Positions 37,196 to 48,659 of a DNA stretch of 64,000 bases are shown here, piece by piece. Below the pieces are notes generated by a model. It was not told where the DNA came from. It made no database searches and worked only from the letters and a program-made list of their open reading frames with translations. Source of the stretch: Welwitschia mirabilis (lineage: Eukaryota; Gnetophyta; Gnetopsida; Welwitschiales); contig JBOZIK010000001.1 of assembly GCA_051453625.1 (NCBI GenBank), positions 176,409,358 to 176,473,357 on the forward strand. Reading direction: 5' to 3'. Positions within the stretch are counted from its first letter, which is position 1. Every line of letters starts with the position of its first letter. Both the position numbers and the translations under genes were made by a program.

Positions 37196-38536
37196 ACTCA
37201 TTTTATTTATTTATAGTTCTTTCACATGATCATTATACTTTATTTAGATTCTAGTATTGTTTTGATATGATTGCTTGTAAGTTTTTTCTTTAAATAGCTT
37301 TTTGTCTTATCATTTATTATTTGATAACATTAGACATGCTTAACATCGTTATAATCATTACCTATTTGAGTGGTACTTTATAAGTTTTTACATACTATCG
37401 TGCATCTTTTATTAAGTGATTTTATGATTTTTACTAAGGCAATTTGTTAGGTTAGAATTTAGAGTAAGTAATAAATCTTATTTATGTTCCTAGTTATCCA
37501 TTTTCATGTTGTTTTTTTTAACTATTTTGTTGGATTTTTCAATGAATTTCCTATACTTTTTAAGCATAATATTATGGATCTAATCCCTTTGTAGTTTTTT
37601 TAATGTATTTTTATAGTTTCTATAGAGGATTTTTATTCTTTTTATAAGAGGTTCCTGTGATCTGGTGAATTCCAGTTCTTCTTTATCCATGAGTTCGAGC
37701 ACATTTGCAGAGTCTTTGAGCGTTACTTCTTTCTACTTAAGTGCATTTTCTTCTTTTTTCCATGAGTCTATCTCCACCATAAGCATGTTTTTTAGGCTAG
37801 TTCTTTACTTTCTATGTTATTTCTACTTTTTTAGCTATTTTTTATGTGTTTTATTGCTTTTAACTTTTTTTTACTTTAATTTTCTCTTTAAATAGCTTAT
37901 TGATCACTGTAATCCCACATCTTTTATATTCATGATAGCTAACATGACACTCATTCTTTACCTTTGGTGTAATTCAAGATGTCTTGCTTCACCTGTTGGA
38001 TGCGAGGGGGTGTAGAAAACCTTTCTGGGATTTTTTTTATGATTTTAAGCATAAATTTTTGAAATTAAAAAGGATCATATTTTGAGCTTTCATGTTATAT
38101 ATATATGATGAGTTGTTTGAATTAGATTTCATATTTATTGAATAAAATTCATGGAACTTATCTACAGCAGCATATTCACAGAATTCTCTTGTAGCGATGT
38201 TTCAAGTTATTTAAGAAGAATGCTATATCTACTTTTGTCCTTTGCCTTTATGGATTACACTAATAAACTTAAATGCATTATATTATGCATACACATTATC
38301 ATCGGTGTTACATTTTATGATTTTTGTAGGTGTATGATATTAATTCATTCTATGGTAACATGATTAAGTAGGAGGCTTAGGAATGTTTTAGTATTTGTAT
38401 CAGTTAATTAGTCTTTGATATTTATCCCTACATAATTAAAATTAACTCAATTTAAATTTTTTTTGTAAGGGATGTTTTATCTTAGTCAAATTGGCTTGCA
38501 ATATAGTTTATTTCTCAGTTGTTAAAGAATTGACAA

Positions 38537-38553
38537 GGCTAAGTAGGAGGCCA
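38537..38553 (+). other. Polypurine-tract region of G2
   Basis: GGCTAAGTAGGAGGCCA directly before the LTR2 start TGTTGTAATGCC. Confidence 0.6.
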
Positions 38554-38621
38554 TGTTGTAATGCCAATTTCTAGGAATTTGATGGTGTATTTTGAGTACT
38601 TTTGCAGTACATTTATATAAG
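38554..38621 (+). repeat. G LTR2, first part
   Basis: TGTTGTAATGCCAATTTC through ATTTATATAAG aligns with the start of LTR1 (32,543). It is interrupted by the copia element; ATTTATATAAG is repeated at 45,843-45,853, where LTR2 resumes. Confidence 0.85.
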
Positions 38622-39734
38622 TATATGATTTCAATGATGCCAATGGGCATGAGAATCAAGTAAAATGGTGATAATCATTTATCACAGTCTAGTTAAGAAG
38701 ACAACCTTTACATGTGGATGTTCCCACTCAAAATAGGATGGAAATCCCCTCTTTCTACAAGTAAATTATATCTATCATAGGTCTCAGGCCTAGACGTCCC
38801 TAGTTAAATAGGACAGATGTTCCTTCTCCTTACAACAAACATGATTAACAGGTCTCAGATCCAGACATCCCTACTCTAAATAGGCTGGACGTTCTCCTTT
38901 ATTCAAAGTTTCCTAGTCTATACCATTGGCAGGTGTGGATGTCTGTCCCTTTTGAGGGTGGATGTCCTCACACTTCTAGTAGTGTGAACACACATACTAC
39001 TTGAGGGCAAACATCCACCCTGCTAGAAGAAAAGATGTTCCTAATTCTTAAGATAGGCGTCTCTCCTTTAAATCATTGGAAAAAATAGTCTTCTTTGGGT
39101 GAAAGCGCAGCAATTTTTAATGGCTATTTTCTTCTAGCGTGTCTTTCAATTGCATTGAAAATATGAATTTAATTAGAATATTAGATTGAAATGCATTGAA
39201 ATCATCATTTATGGTTGCTCTTCAACAGTTATTTCTCCATTCTTTATAAAAGGATTAAAACCTGTTATGTTAGTATTAATCATTTTTGTGACCTAAATAT
39301 TTGGTATATATAGTTTTGTGAAGACAACTTAAATCTAATCTTGGGTGATCTATTAGTGATTGGTAATCTTATCTTGTGTATTCATTTAAAGTAGATCCTA
39401 CTTTATTGCATATGTGCTTAAGGTACATCTTATTATTCTTTCATTCTTCCTATGGTTAAGTCTAAATCATTAAAAGACTTCAAGTGTTACAGCTTGATGA
39501 TAAGCCTAGAAAATAATCACTGTTGTGTATGAGGTTGATGATAAACTTAAAAAATCATTGCTATTATGTGTAATTTGATGATAAGCCTGAAAAATCATCA
39601 TTGTTGTAAGAGGGAATGATGATCAGCTAGAAAATCATTAGTTTAAGAGTAATAAGGGAACTAAGGAAGAGGACATCCTATCTTTCCTTGAAGAGTGGAG
39701 TAGGCATGTTACTGAACCATTATAGATCTTGTGG
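38622..39734 (+). repeat. Copia 5' LTR (truncated by gap)
   Basis: Aligns with 44,561-45,715. It contains three roughly 70-bp units rich in GACGTCCC / GGACATCC strings (38,704-38,925) and four 41-bp hairpin units (39,495-39,640). The last about 130 bp and the primer site fall in the following N run. Confidence 0.85.
39495..39640 (+). repeat. Tandem 41-bp hairpin units, copia 5' LTR (4 copies)
   Basis: TGATGAT starts at 39,495, 39,536, 39,576 and 39,617. Each is followed by an AAGCCTGAAAA-like loop and ATCATCA-type arm. The 3' LTR has five such units. Confidence 0.8.
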
Positions 39735-39831
39735 NNNNNNNNNNNNNNNNNNNNNNNNNNNNNNNNNNNNNNNNNNNNNNNNNNNNNNNNNNNNNNNNNN
39801 NNNNNNNNNNNNNNNNNNNNNNNNNNNNNNN
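39735..39831. other. Assembly gap (97 N)
   Basis: Covers the end of the copia 5' LTR and the expected primer-binding site. The 97-N length looks like an estimated rather than a default gap. Confidence 0.95.
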
Positions 39832-39934
39832 TGATGGTACGCATAGTCACCCCTCCCCCCTCCCTCCCACCACGGAATTTCAAATGAGACTACCGCAAGA
39901 TTAATCTTGATAAAGCGTCACCACTCTGAGTGAT

Positions 39935-41400
39935 CTAATGGGATCTATCACCAATGAAGACCATTGGATCTCAAGGACACCTTATTTTAATGGTTCAAAC
40001 TATTCTTTTTGGAAAACCAAAATGATAATATTTCTAAAGCTTCTTGACTTAAATACATAGGATAGTGTTGTGTGTGATTACTCCAAACCCACTATTCCTT
40101 TGGCAAGTTGATACGATGAATAGGAGGAGGAAGTAAGGCTCAAAACAAAAGCAATGAATGCACTCATTTGTACCCTTAATCTAGAGGAGTACATCTAAGT
40201 AGTTTAATGTTCCTCTGTGAAGGAAATGTGGGATACCCTCGAGATTGCTCTTTAAGGTAGGAGTATTGTGAAGAATTTAAATTTATAATTTTTAATAACT
40301 TAATTCAAAAATATTAAAATGGAAGAATAGGAATTTATCACTGAATACATGACCAAATCAATAGACATTATAAATACAATATGGCTCTTGGAGACAAGAG
40401 TCTAGAGCAAAAAGTTATGTGAAAAATCTTGAGGAGCTTGCCCAAGAGTTTCATACCTAAGATTACTACAATAGAAGAGAGAAAAAATTTAGATATCATG
40501 TGTTTAAAAGATCTTAAGGGATCATTTATTTCATATGAAGCCACCATTATAGATGATGAAGAATCTAATACAAATAATATTACCTTGAAATGTTCAAGTC
40601 AATGCGAAGAAGGTTCTAACAATGAAAAAGATGATGAGGATTCAGTACTTTTTGCTAAAACTTTCATAAGATTTCTAAAAGAACATAAAGATCTTGATAG
40701 AATAATATTTGATAACAATTAGGATCAGTTTGAGAAGAAACATTCTTTTAAGAACTTTGGAAGAAACAAGAAACCTTTACAAGGCTTTGAGTGCAAGGGC
40801 TTTAAATACACAGCAATGGAATGTGCCAATACATAAATCAAAGAGAAGAAAGCCCTTAAGATCACTTGGGATGATGAGAAAGGATATAATTTAGAGACAT
40901 CTTAAGATGATGAAGAGGAGTATGGATTATTAGCCATCACTAATGATTATGCCTTCATTTCAACTACCGAGGATGAGCATGCAATTTCCAATAAGAAAGA
41001 GGTAATATTTGAATATTCTGAAAATATTGAAGAAGCTTATAAACAATTAGACTTTTTTCAATGAAGATTTAGCTTGTAGAAATACGGATTTAAGATTTTA
41101 ATTATTGTCTCTACAAAATAAACCTGACTTAGTTAATAAAGAGTTGGATAAGGCCTTTGAAAGTTTTGCAGGTGCAAATGAAACTGTTTCTCTTTTATCA
41201 AGGAAGTTAGAGGATTCAAGAAAACTCAATGCTACTACCTCATGTTAGTCCAACAAGGTAAAATCTAATCATAAGAGGTATTCTTTAAAGTTAAATTCTT
41301 TTCCTATTCAATGTTTTTATTGTGGAGACCTAGGGCATGTCAGATTTTCTTGTCCCATCAAAAAGAAGTTTTTTTTTCCACTATACAAGTGACAGGTTTT
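39935..41400 (+). pseudogene. gag: Copia gag pseudogene (UBN2-type, CCHC knuckle)
   Basis: The gag core reads YFNGSNYSFWKTKMIIFLKL (about 39,990), KTKAMNALICTLNLEEYI and SSVKEMWDTLEIAL. The frame 40,429-40,722 continues as MRSLPKSFIPKITTIEERKN, then LDIMCLKDLKGSFISYE, the standard copia gag C-terminal half. A decayed first knuckle (FECKGFKYTAMECANT) is near 40,785. A perfect CX2CX4HX4C, CFYCGDLGHVRFSC, lies at 41,312-41,353. Acidic spacer sequence lies between them. Family role: capsid and RNA binding. Stops and frameshifts show it is inactive. Confidence 0.85.
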
Positions 41401-41499
41401 TGTGGAAATGAAAAATAATAAATAATCAACCTATCATCAAGTAAAGATGGGTTGAAAAATAATTCGTCAAAGGATTACTTGTTTAGACTACTTTTAAAG

Positions 41500-42210
41500 C
41501 AAGGGAGAATCCTAGATGATTCTTGAATAGTGAGTGTTTAAGATATATAATAGGTGACAAGAGATGATGTCATGCACTTGTCAACTAATCACAAAATAGT
41601 CATCAAAGGAAAAGGTATGACTTGTTAATACGAGCTTTTAAAAATTAATGATTTTTTGTATGTATCGGGCCTTAAGCATAATTTGTTGAGTATTTCTCAA
41701 ATGTGTGATAAGGGAATGTAGTCATTTTTTATAAGAATAAATGTGCAGTAAAGAATGTATCTAGTAATAAGGAGATTTTGACTACCCATCATATAGAAAA
41801 CTTGTATTTTATATGAGGTGAGTCTAATTCTAAATATTTGTGTGGTTTTACTCAAGTAAGTCAAGAACATATTAGACATAGAAAAATAAGTCTTCTAATT
41901 ATTTTAAACTTGAAAACCATCTCTCAATGAAATTTGGTTAGAAGTTCATCCAAACTTAGCCTTTTAAATTCTGTCTTATGTGAATAATTTCAAATAGGTA
42001 AATTCATAAAGTCTTCTATTAAGTCCACATCTGAGATATCTTCACAAGGGCCTCTAGGACTTTTGCACTTAGATTTAATAGGGCCTATAAAAGTCTAAAG
42101 TCTAAGTAGAAAAGGATATTTTATGATGATTGATAACTTTATCTACTTTACATGGATTGAATCTTTGCTTATTAAACCTAATGCTTCTAATAAGCTTTGT
42201 TATTTTTTTA
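41500..42210 (+). pseudogene. pol: Copia protease/integrase remnant
   Basis: The GLKHNLLSISQMCDKGM motif (about 41,665-41,720) is the classical end of copia protease. The integrase start follows with HRKIS-like zinc-finger remnants, then LGLLHLDLIGPIKV, stop, SLSRKGYFMMIDNF (about 42,055-42,140; both DL and DN positions align with the first integrase Asp region) and TWIESLLIKPNASNKLC. The frame then breaks off, and the rest of integrase plus RT is deleted. Confidence 0.8.
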
Positions 42211-42429
42211 GAAATAATTAGAATAGAAAAAACCTCATCTTTAAGAAATATAGGTTCAGTCATAGAAATTTTAGAACTATCAATGATAAAATAACACTTA
42301 ATTTGTCAAAGGCTATGCATAAAAATTGCTTGAAGAGATCAATTTCTTTCTAGCCTTATAGCTTAAGAATGGTGTTAACCAATCTAACTATGTTTAGGAT
42401 CATGTAAAGATGTATAAAATCAATCAAGT

Positions 42430-42595
42430 AAATGAGGTTTATACTTTCATATCCACATCCATAATAATTTAGCTTAAACATGTATCAACAGATAGATAAC
42501 TTAGAGACATCTTTATTAAGCCACTTTCATAAGCAAGATTTGAGCTTTCAAGGGTTGAGTTGGGCATAGGAACATGCTCAACTGAGGTATGAATT
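42430..42595 (+). pseudogene. pol: Copia RNase H C-terminal remnant
   Basis: LKHVSTDR, stop, LRDIFIKPLS, stop, ARFELSRVELGIG. This matches the invariant copia ending (the DIFTKPL box). It proves that the region between integrase and RNase H end was lost by deletion, and that 43,080-43,946 is a separate gene downstream of pol. Confidence 0.75.
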
Positions 42596-43079
42596 TTTTT
42601 GGTTTAAATTTAGTACGAAAATTTATACATTTTATTAAGTTTTTTAATGCATTAAGAGCATCACTTTTCCATTTGTAGTGTTATTCATGGTTTCATTTTT
42701 GTTTCTGATCAAATATGTCATTTTTCTCCTTATCATCAAACCTTCCTATCACTCTACATGTTTAGAAATCTACCCCGTCAGGAGTCCAGATGTCTGGTCA
42801 CCTAAGAGTGTATCTCAGTTTGAGTGGAGGCTGGACATTCACCCCTTAATAGGCTAAATGACTGCACACTTGGAAGATGCAAATTTACATTTTTTCCATT
42901 AGAACCATCTTGAGTCATTTGCCTCTATAAATTTGGTCATCCCTCCTTTCTTTTGTTTCATTCTATTGCTTTCTAGTGGTTTTTTTCTTAGAAGTAAGTG
43001 TTTCTTTCTAAGTTTTTTTCTCCTTAATATTTTTTTTCTTAGTAGCTTATTTCTTTCCTTCTTGTTCTTCATTTCCATC

Positions 43080-43946
43080 ATGCTAAGACAAAAGATCCCT
43101 AATTCAAGAAGAGATAAAGATAAAGAAAAGGAATCAAAGCCTGTTTCTGTGACTCCTAGGGCAAATACAATATGGATTCAAAGGTTTAACAAGAAGCATC
43201 TTATCCTAGAGAGGGTTATTTTATAGGATACTTTCGAATATTATTTTAATCTTCTATCCAAGTTGAAAGAGTTAGGCTGGACTTATATTCCAAACCCTCA
43301 TATGCTTGCCTTAGTGAATTTGATTCATATGTTTTACTATAATGGTTCCTTCTAACATGAGTAAATTTAGTTTGTTTTAAATCTATATGGTATTGAGATT
43401 GAGATTGATCTTGAAATGATTTCTGATGCTAATATTTTTTCATTAGATTGTGTAGACTATGTGCACATCTCTTCAGTTTTAGTTTTGAATAGTTTAGTTC
43501 CCAGAAATGAGCTTAATGAAATATTGTGTAAAAGACAAGAGGAACGACGAACTACCATTTCCACTTGGTTTTTGAAGTTAATCTTTAAGGTACTCTTTCA
43601 CATTATCTCTAGTAATCTAATTCCCAAGCTTGGCCACATGGAAGAAGTGCCTCTTTTGTGTGCCTATGTTATGTAATACTATGATCAAGGAATTCAACTC
43701 AACTTACCGCAACTAATTCTGTAAAACATGGCTTCCTACACATCTATGGGTTTAGCAGAACTACCATGTGGAGGACTTGTCACTAAGATGTGTAATGACT
43801 TGGTAGCTCTACTAAAGGTCAAAGATGAAATTTTAAAACTGTCAAAGCCATTTGATGAGTCCTTTCTTATCCGAATGAGAATTATGGAAGGCATAGTCTC
43901 TACAGCCCCGGCTTATCCTTCTGCTAGGCAATTCAAAGGCATATGA
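43080..43946 (+). pseudogene. Extra 3' ORF of the copia element, plant transposon-associated protein domain
   Basis: A single reading frame of 289 codons from ATG 43,080 (MLRQKIPNSRRDKDKEKESK, a basic start) is interrupted by only a handful of stops (first at 43,224). Order: basic N-terminus, RFNKKHLILERVIL, LSKLKELGWTYIPNPH, then WFLKLIFKVLFHIISSNLIP and EVPLLCAYVM, then LPCGGLVTKMCNDLVALLKV. This order resembles the domain annotated in plant genomes as putative plant transposon protein (PF20167): the ..P..H..EV...A..Y / LPYG.L.T topology. Assignment is from memory of the family, without a search. It sits between pol and the 3' LTR, the place where some copia lineages keep an env-like ORF. 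Function unknown. Confidence 0.55.
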
Positions 43947-44560
43947 CCTAGTGAGTACTCAAGCGATACCTCCTCAACCAACATGTGGCTCAAATGAATT
44001 TCATATGAGTTATCTAAGATAAAGAAAGCTCTTTTTGATTCAGGTTAGAGGTGGTATTCACTTCTTGCAGCAGTAGTAGCAGTGGAAATGGGATGGAATC
44101 CAGTTAATTGTGTCTTCATCTATCTTTCTCCCTAGCATCTTCTTCTAGTCTTTGTGTTTTTATTTATTTTTGTGTCTTTATGTTCTTATGTCTATTGTGC
44201 TTTTGTGCTTCTCAATCCAAGTTTACCATTATGTACTCCAAACTGATAAATATGTAAATCATCTTTTTGATTAATAGTTAATATAAAATCTATTATTTCA
44301 TCATGTATATTTATTATTCTCTTATACACATGCTTTTCACAGATATTTTTGTGTAGTACTTGCTTTTATTTTAGAATAAATGATGCCAAAAGAGGGAGTG
44401 ATGCAAAGACTATATGAGATACACTAGTTATATCATTATCTCATTCTAACAAGGATATCAAACTTAGGGGAAGCTAGTTATCAAACTCAGGGGGAGGTTA
44501 TCTTGAATCGGTTCTTAAAATTAATGGATTTTTCATCATTGAAAAGGAAGAGATTATAAT

Positions 44561-45848
44561 TATATGATTTCAATGATGTCAACAAATGTAGAATCAAGCA
44601 AAAAAATGGTCATCATTCATCACAGTCTAGTTAAGAAGTCATCCTTTACATGTGGATGACCCCATTTAAAACAAGGTGGACATCCACTCTACTTGCAAGT
44701 GGACTATTTCTATGACATATCTCAGGCCTAGACATCCCACTTCAAATAGGGTAAATATCCCCTCTCATTATAAGAGACATGATTAACAGGTCTAAGATGT
44801 AGATGTTCCCATTCCAAACAGGCCATACGTCCTCCCTTCATTTAGATTTTTCCCAATTTATACCTGTGGTGTGTGTGGATGTCCATATCCTTTAAGCATG
44901 GGCATCCTCACACTCCCAATAGTATAAATATTTACACTACTTGAGGATGAACATCCATCCCCTATGAGCAAGGACATCTCCAATTCTTAAGGCTGATGTC
45001 CCTCCTTTGAACCATTGAAAAAAGGTATTCTTCAGGTAAATGCATGGTGATTTTCATTGGTTATTTTCTTCTAGCACATCTTTCAATCATATTAGAAATG
45101 TAAATTTGATTGGAATATTAGATTAACATGCATTAAAATCATCATCTAGGGTTGCTCTTCAATAGTTATTTTTTCTTTCTCTATAAAATTGGTAAACCAT
45201 ATTTATGTTAGGGTTAATCATTTTTATAGACCTAAATATCTGGCATATACATTTTTATGAAGAGAACTTAAATCTAATTTAGGTGATATATTACTAATTA
45301 GTGATCCTATCTTATTTATTCATTCAAAGTAGATCCTACTCTGTTGCATCTGTGTTTGAGGTACATCTTATTATTCTTCTATTCTTCATGTGGTTACATC
45401 TCAATCATTAAAAGACTTCAACTATGAAAGGTTGATGATAAGCCTGGAAAATCATCACTATTTTGTAAGAGGTAAATGATAAGCCTAGAGAATCATCACT
45501 GGTTTGTGTGAGATTGATGATAAGCCTATAAAATCATCACTACTACATGTGAGGTTGATGATAGGCCTGAAAAATTATCATTGTTATAAGAGCGGTTGAT
45601 GATTAGCCAAAAAATCATCAGTTCAAGAGGAATAACCAAGGGAGAGGACATCATGTCTTTCCTTGAAGAGTGGAGTAGGTATGTTACCAAACCACTATAA
45701 ATCTTATGGGATTATTACTTTTCTATTTGTTATTTTTCTCATATTTATCTTTGACTTGCAAAGCTAATTAATTTAATTTTATAATTTGGACTTTGAATTT
45801 AAAAATAATTATTATTCCTATTCAACCCCTCTAGGAATTTTAATTTAT
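44561..45848 (+). repeat. Copia 3' LTR
   Basis: Starts TATATGATTTCAATGATGTC and aligns with 38,622-39,734. It holds the roughly 70-bp GGACATCC-type units (44,640-44,870) and five 41-bp hairpin units (45,433-45,620). It ends ACCCCTCTAGGAATTTTAA close to the repeated ATTTATATAAG of the host LTR. A purine-rich GAAAAGGAAGAG at 44,541 is the likely polypurine tract. Confidence 0.85.
45433..45620 (+). repeat. Tandem 41-bp hairpin units, copia 3' LTR (5 copies)
   Basis: TGATGAT (AAATGAT in unit 2) starts at 45,433, 45,474, 45,515, 45,556 and 45,597, exactly 41 bp apart. Each unit is TGATGAT, an 11-base loop (AAGCCTGGAAA-like) and ATCATCA, so every unit is itself a stem-loop. Confidence 0.85.
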
Positions 45849-45853
45849 ATAAG

Positions 45854-47037
45854 TTTGGACACAATACTGATGATTAGGGAGAACCGATAGGATGATCACT
45901 AGAACATGTGATTCTTAGCATGTATGGAGACTTCTCATGCATATTCTGACACTTCATATTTTAGGAGAAGAATGTACTATGCTGAAGACTAATTTACCTT
46001 TGATATTAGAGATAAGTTAGTCTGTCATTTCCTTTGTCATCCTCATGATAGGCAAGACGACAAAACTGCTAATATGGATAGAAGCTACAGGGTTGATAGT
46101 AGGGCCTGAAGTTAATAAAAAAACTTTTAATGTAGAGTGATATCCCCTTTGTCGTTTTCACAATAGTCAGGACAATAGCTATTTTCTATAATAGAAAAAA
46201 GTTATCTCTATAATGGGGCCATGTAACTCTTTTTATCTATTAGGGTTTCTTTTTTGACTTCTAGGGTTGATCTTCTAGAACTTCAATGTAAAAATATAAA
46301 TACCCTTCTCCTCCTTCACTTTTGTTTCCATATTTTATACCTAATATGCTTCTGACTAAAGATTGAAGGACAAGAGGTCCATCCAGTAGCTATAGAGAGG
46401 AGTTCTCTTGGTGTTGGACTAAGTATCCTCCATTAAGGTGCTACTACTTTATTATAAGTGGATGTAAATTTCTATGATCAATTTAAATACTCTTTTTACT
46501 AAAATTCTATTTATGTTTTTTATGGTTTAAGTTTATTATAATTTAGTAATAATTCTATAGTTTATTTAGATCATAAGAATAACCTTTGTTAAGGTTAATT
46601 TGGTTAGTTTAAAATTGCATTGTTGTTTTATGCCATTTCCATATTATGTTCCATACTCTATTTGGAATATCTCATAGTTCATATTGGTTAGGGATAAGTA
46701 TTGAATTTTTCTTAATTAATTTGAATTATAGAAAGCTAGTTCTTGTGATAGAAGGATTAGGATCTAATTAGAACCCATTCCATTTCCATTCTCATTCATT
46801 GCATTCCATCTCCATTTATCTTGCATTCCATTTTACATTATTGTTTACTTTTATTTAAGAAAAGATAAAAGACTAAAAATACTTTTTTAAATCAATTCTC
46901 TCACTCTAAGCCTAGTTCTTTTGTTGGGATTACGACATTCAGGTGAATTCTCATCTATACTAGAGTGTGTATTTTACAAGTGTTGTGATTTATAGATTTT
47001 CCTAAAGGACTTAAGTATTACATAAATTCACATTGCA
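45854..47037 (+). repeat. G LTR2, second part
   Basis: TTTGGACACAATACTGATG onward aligns with LTR1 (32,613 or 32,889 onward) to CATTGCA at 47,037. Hairpin motifs at 46,021-46,063 and 46,135-46,180. TATA box AATATAAATACC at 46,292. It has one copy of the segment duplicated in LTR1. Confidence 0.85.
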
Positions 47038-48655
47038 ATAGTTAATCTCCCATACTTTTTAGTACAACATCTTTAACATAATTATCATAGAGATTTTAGA
47101 AAATCAATTAACATATAGATACAAGTCTCACATTTTACACTTCTTACTGCATAAAACTAAGCAATAGAGATTTTAGGTTTGCAAACACAATAGATTTAAG
47201 AAGATTTTAAAGTTTAAGAAAAATTATGTTAGTAAATGAAAAATGGATTTGCAGATATAGATTAAAATCCTTTAATGCATTCTTCCTTGTACTTTTCTCT
47301 TGAGACTAGATCAATTTAAGTAATTTGGATGTGGTTTATTATGGAAAAAATAAAAATAACACGATTTGACTATGCCTAATTTAGAATAAAATTAAAATTA
47401 CTATCCATCATAACTACCAAAGCTTTATGTTGTTGATCATGATCTTCTTGCATTAGAAGATGTAGTTTCATAACTTTTAAGAGTTTGTGAATCCCTGTCT
47501 TCGTTAAGAATCCCATAAAACTATGATATATTGGAAAAGAATGCTTATTTAAATGTATGTTGCTTCTTTTTCACTTCTTGTTTATGCTTAAGGTTGAATA
47601 CATAAGGATTTTAGATTTCATTCTAATTTGTGTAGAAGTCTCCATAACTGCTACATCCTTCTTTATTCACTTGTTAATCTATACAATTAACACCTAGAGA
47701 AGAAGAATGAGGAAGAAATTCCAGATCTATGATTTTAAAAATACAAAAGCTTCAATAGTTATGTTTCTAGTTATTCTCAAGCTTTCAAATGTTATTTGTA
47801 TCTAGAGATATGGAGAAAGAAGTTCATCATGCTACTGCATACTTTTAGAAAATAATGTAAGCACTTAAAATGAATTGCAATGTAAAGATTTCCCTTAAAC
47901 AAATTAATAAATAAATGAGATTCAAAAGAACTATAGATCTATAATATCATAATGGATAACTATTGAATATTACAAGAATATGTAAAAGATGGAACAGGAA
48001 CATGAGTGTACTAAAAACAAGTATTTTAGCTAAGAGGGAGATGAAACAATCTAGTTTAATCAATTAAAAAAGGGATGAGTCTACAATGAATTAGCATTGT
48101 GTCACTTCTATGATTCCAGATTAAGTCTTCATATATCACTTTTTTTATTTTAATGATTGATACTCAATGGCATCATTTGGGCCTAAAAAGGAGTACATAA
48201 AAGATGCTAACTTAAGATGAGTAATGCATGTATATGAATGAGCTTTATTTTCTATAATTCATATTTCTTCTTAAAAATGATATTTCAAAATATTTCTTCA
48301 AAGGTATGTATATCTGATACAATTATTAATTTTTTCTTTTTAAAGCAAATGTTCTATAATCTTTAAATAAAAACAATGAATCAAGAACTACTATCATTGT
48401 GGCCTCACTGGAATTATTGAATTTCTTATCATTATCAAGTAAAAATATTGCTTTCCTAATACAAATAGGTGATGCAAGATTGCTAATTATCTAAAAGAAA
48501 GACATAAATAAGAGGATGAAAGAGGGGAAAAGGCATATGATAAAGGCTTGCTAAAAGAAATGATGGTTTATAAGCACCCTTTCAACATAGTTTAGGCCAT
48601 AAATAATGTGGGAAAAAAATCTTGTGGAAGTATCCCATTTTATTTTTATAATATT
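47038..48655. other. CACTA right interior, unassigned
   Basis: CACTA-specific DNA between gypsy LTR2 and the captured TTL fragment. No transposase or known gene recognised. A short plus-strand run near 47,808 (MEKEVHHATAYF) looks protein-like but cannot be placed. Confidence 0.35.
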
Positions 48656-48659
48656 CCTA

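Larger units (their letters stand above)
36571..38536 (+). other. G2 3' untranslated region
   Basis: Aligns with 30,481-32,525. It holds a TAA microsatellite (36,891-36,918), the conserved module (36,930-37,195) and a decayed hairpin motif near 37,905-37,955. The open frames at 37,665-37,895 and 38,151-38,363 are hydrophobic, not conserved in G1, and not called. Confidence 0.65.
38622..45848 (+). mobile_element. Ty1/copia element with an extra 3' ORF, inserted in G LTR2
   Basis: LTRs at 38,622-39,734 (end hidden by a gap) and 44,561-45,848 both start TATATGATTTCAATGATG. Inside are a copia gag (39,935-41,400), a protease/integrase N-terminal part (41,500-42,200), only the last part of RNase H (42,466-42,590), then an extra protein gene (43,080-43,946) before the 3' LTR. 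The copia order (integrase before RT/RNase H) fits. RT is missing. The flanks share ATTTATATAAG, containing the 5-bp target duplication ATAAG. Confidence 0.85.
27080..47037 (+). mobile_element. G: gypsy tandem (interior 1 - LTR1 - interior 2 - LTR2) inside the CACTA element
   Basis: Interior 1 (G1, about 27,080-32,542) lacks a 5' LTR and gag and has pol from the pre-RT linker onward. LTR1 (32,543-34,068) acts as its 3' LTR and, with a primer site at 34,074, as the 5' LTR of interior 2 (G2, 34,069-38,553), which lacks gag and RT. LTR2 is 38,554-38,621 plus 45,854-47,037, split by a copia element. The two interiors align from RNase H to the polypurine tract. This layout is typical of unequal or intra-element recombination between related copies. 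Confidence 0.8.

Noticed and set aside
42899-43081. Lys/Arg-rich minus-strand frame
   Set aside because: Antisense of a T-rich, CTT-rich stretch just upstream of the copia extra ORF; the composition is low complexity.
45433-45620. Regularly spaced repeats as a CRISPR array
   Set aside because: Whole 41-bp units are repeated without unique spacers, lie inside both LTRs of a plant retrotransposon, and no cas genes exist.
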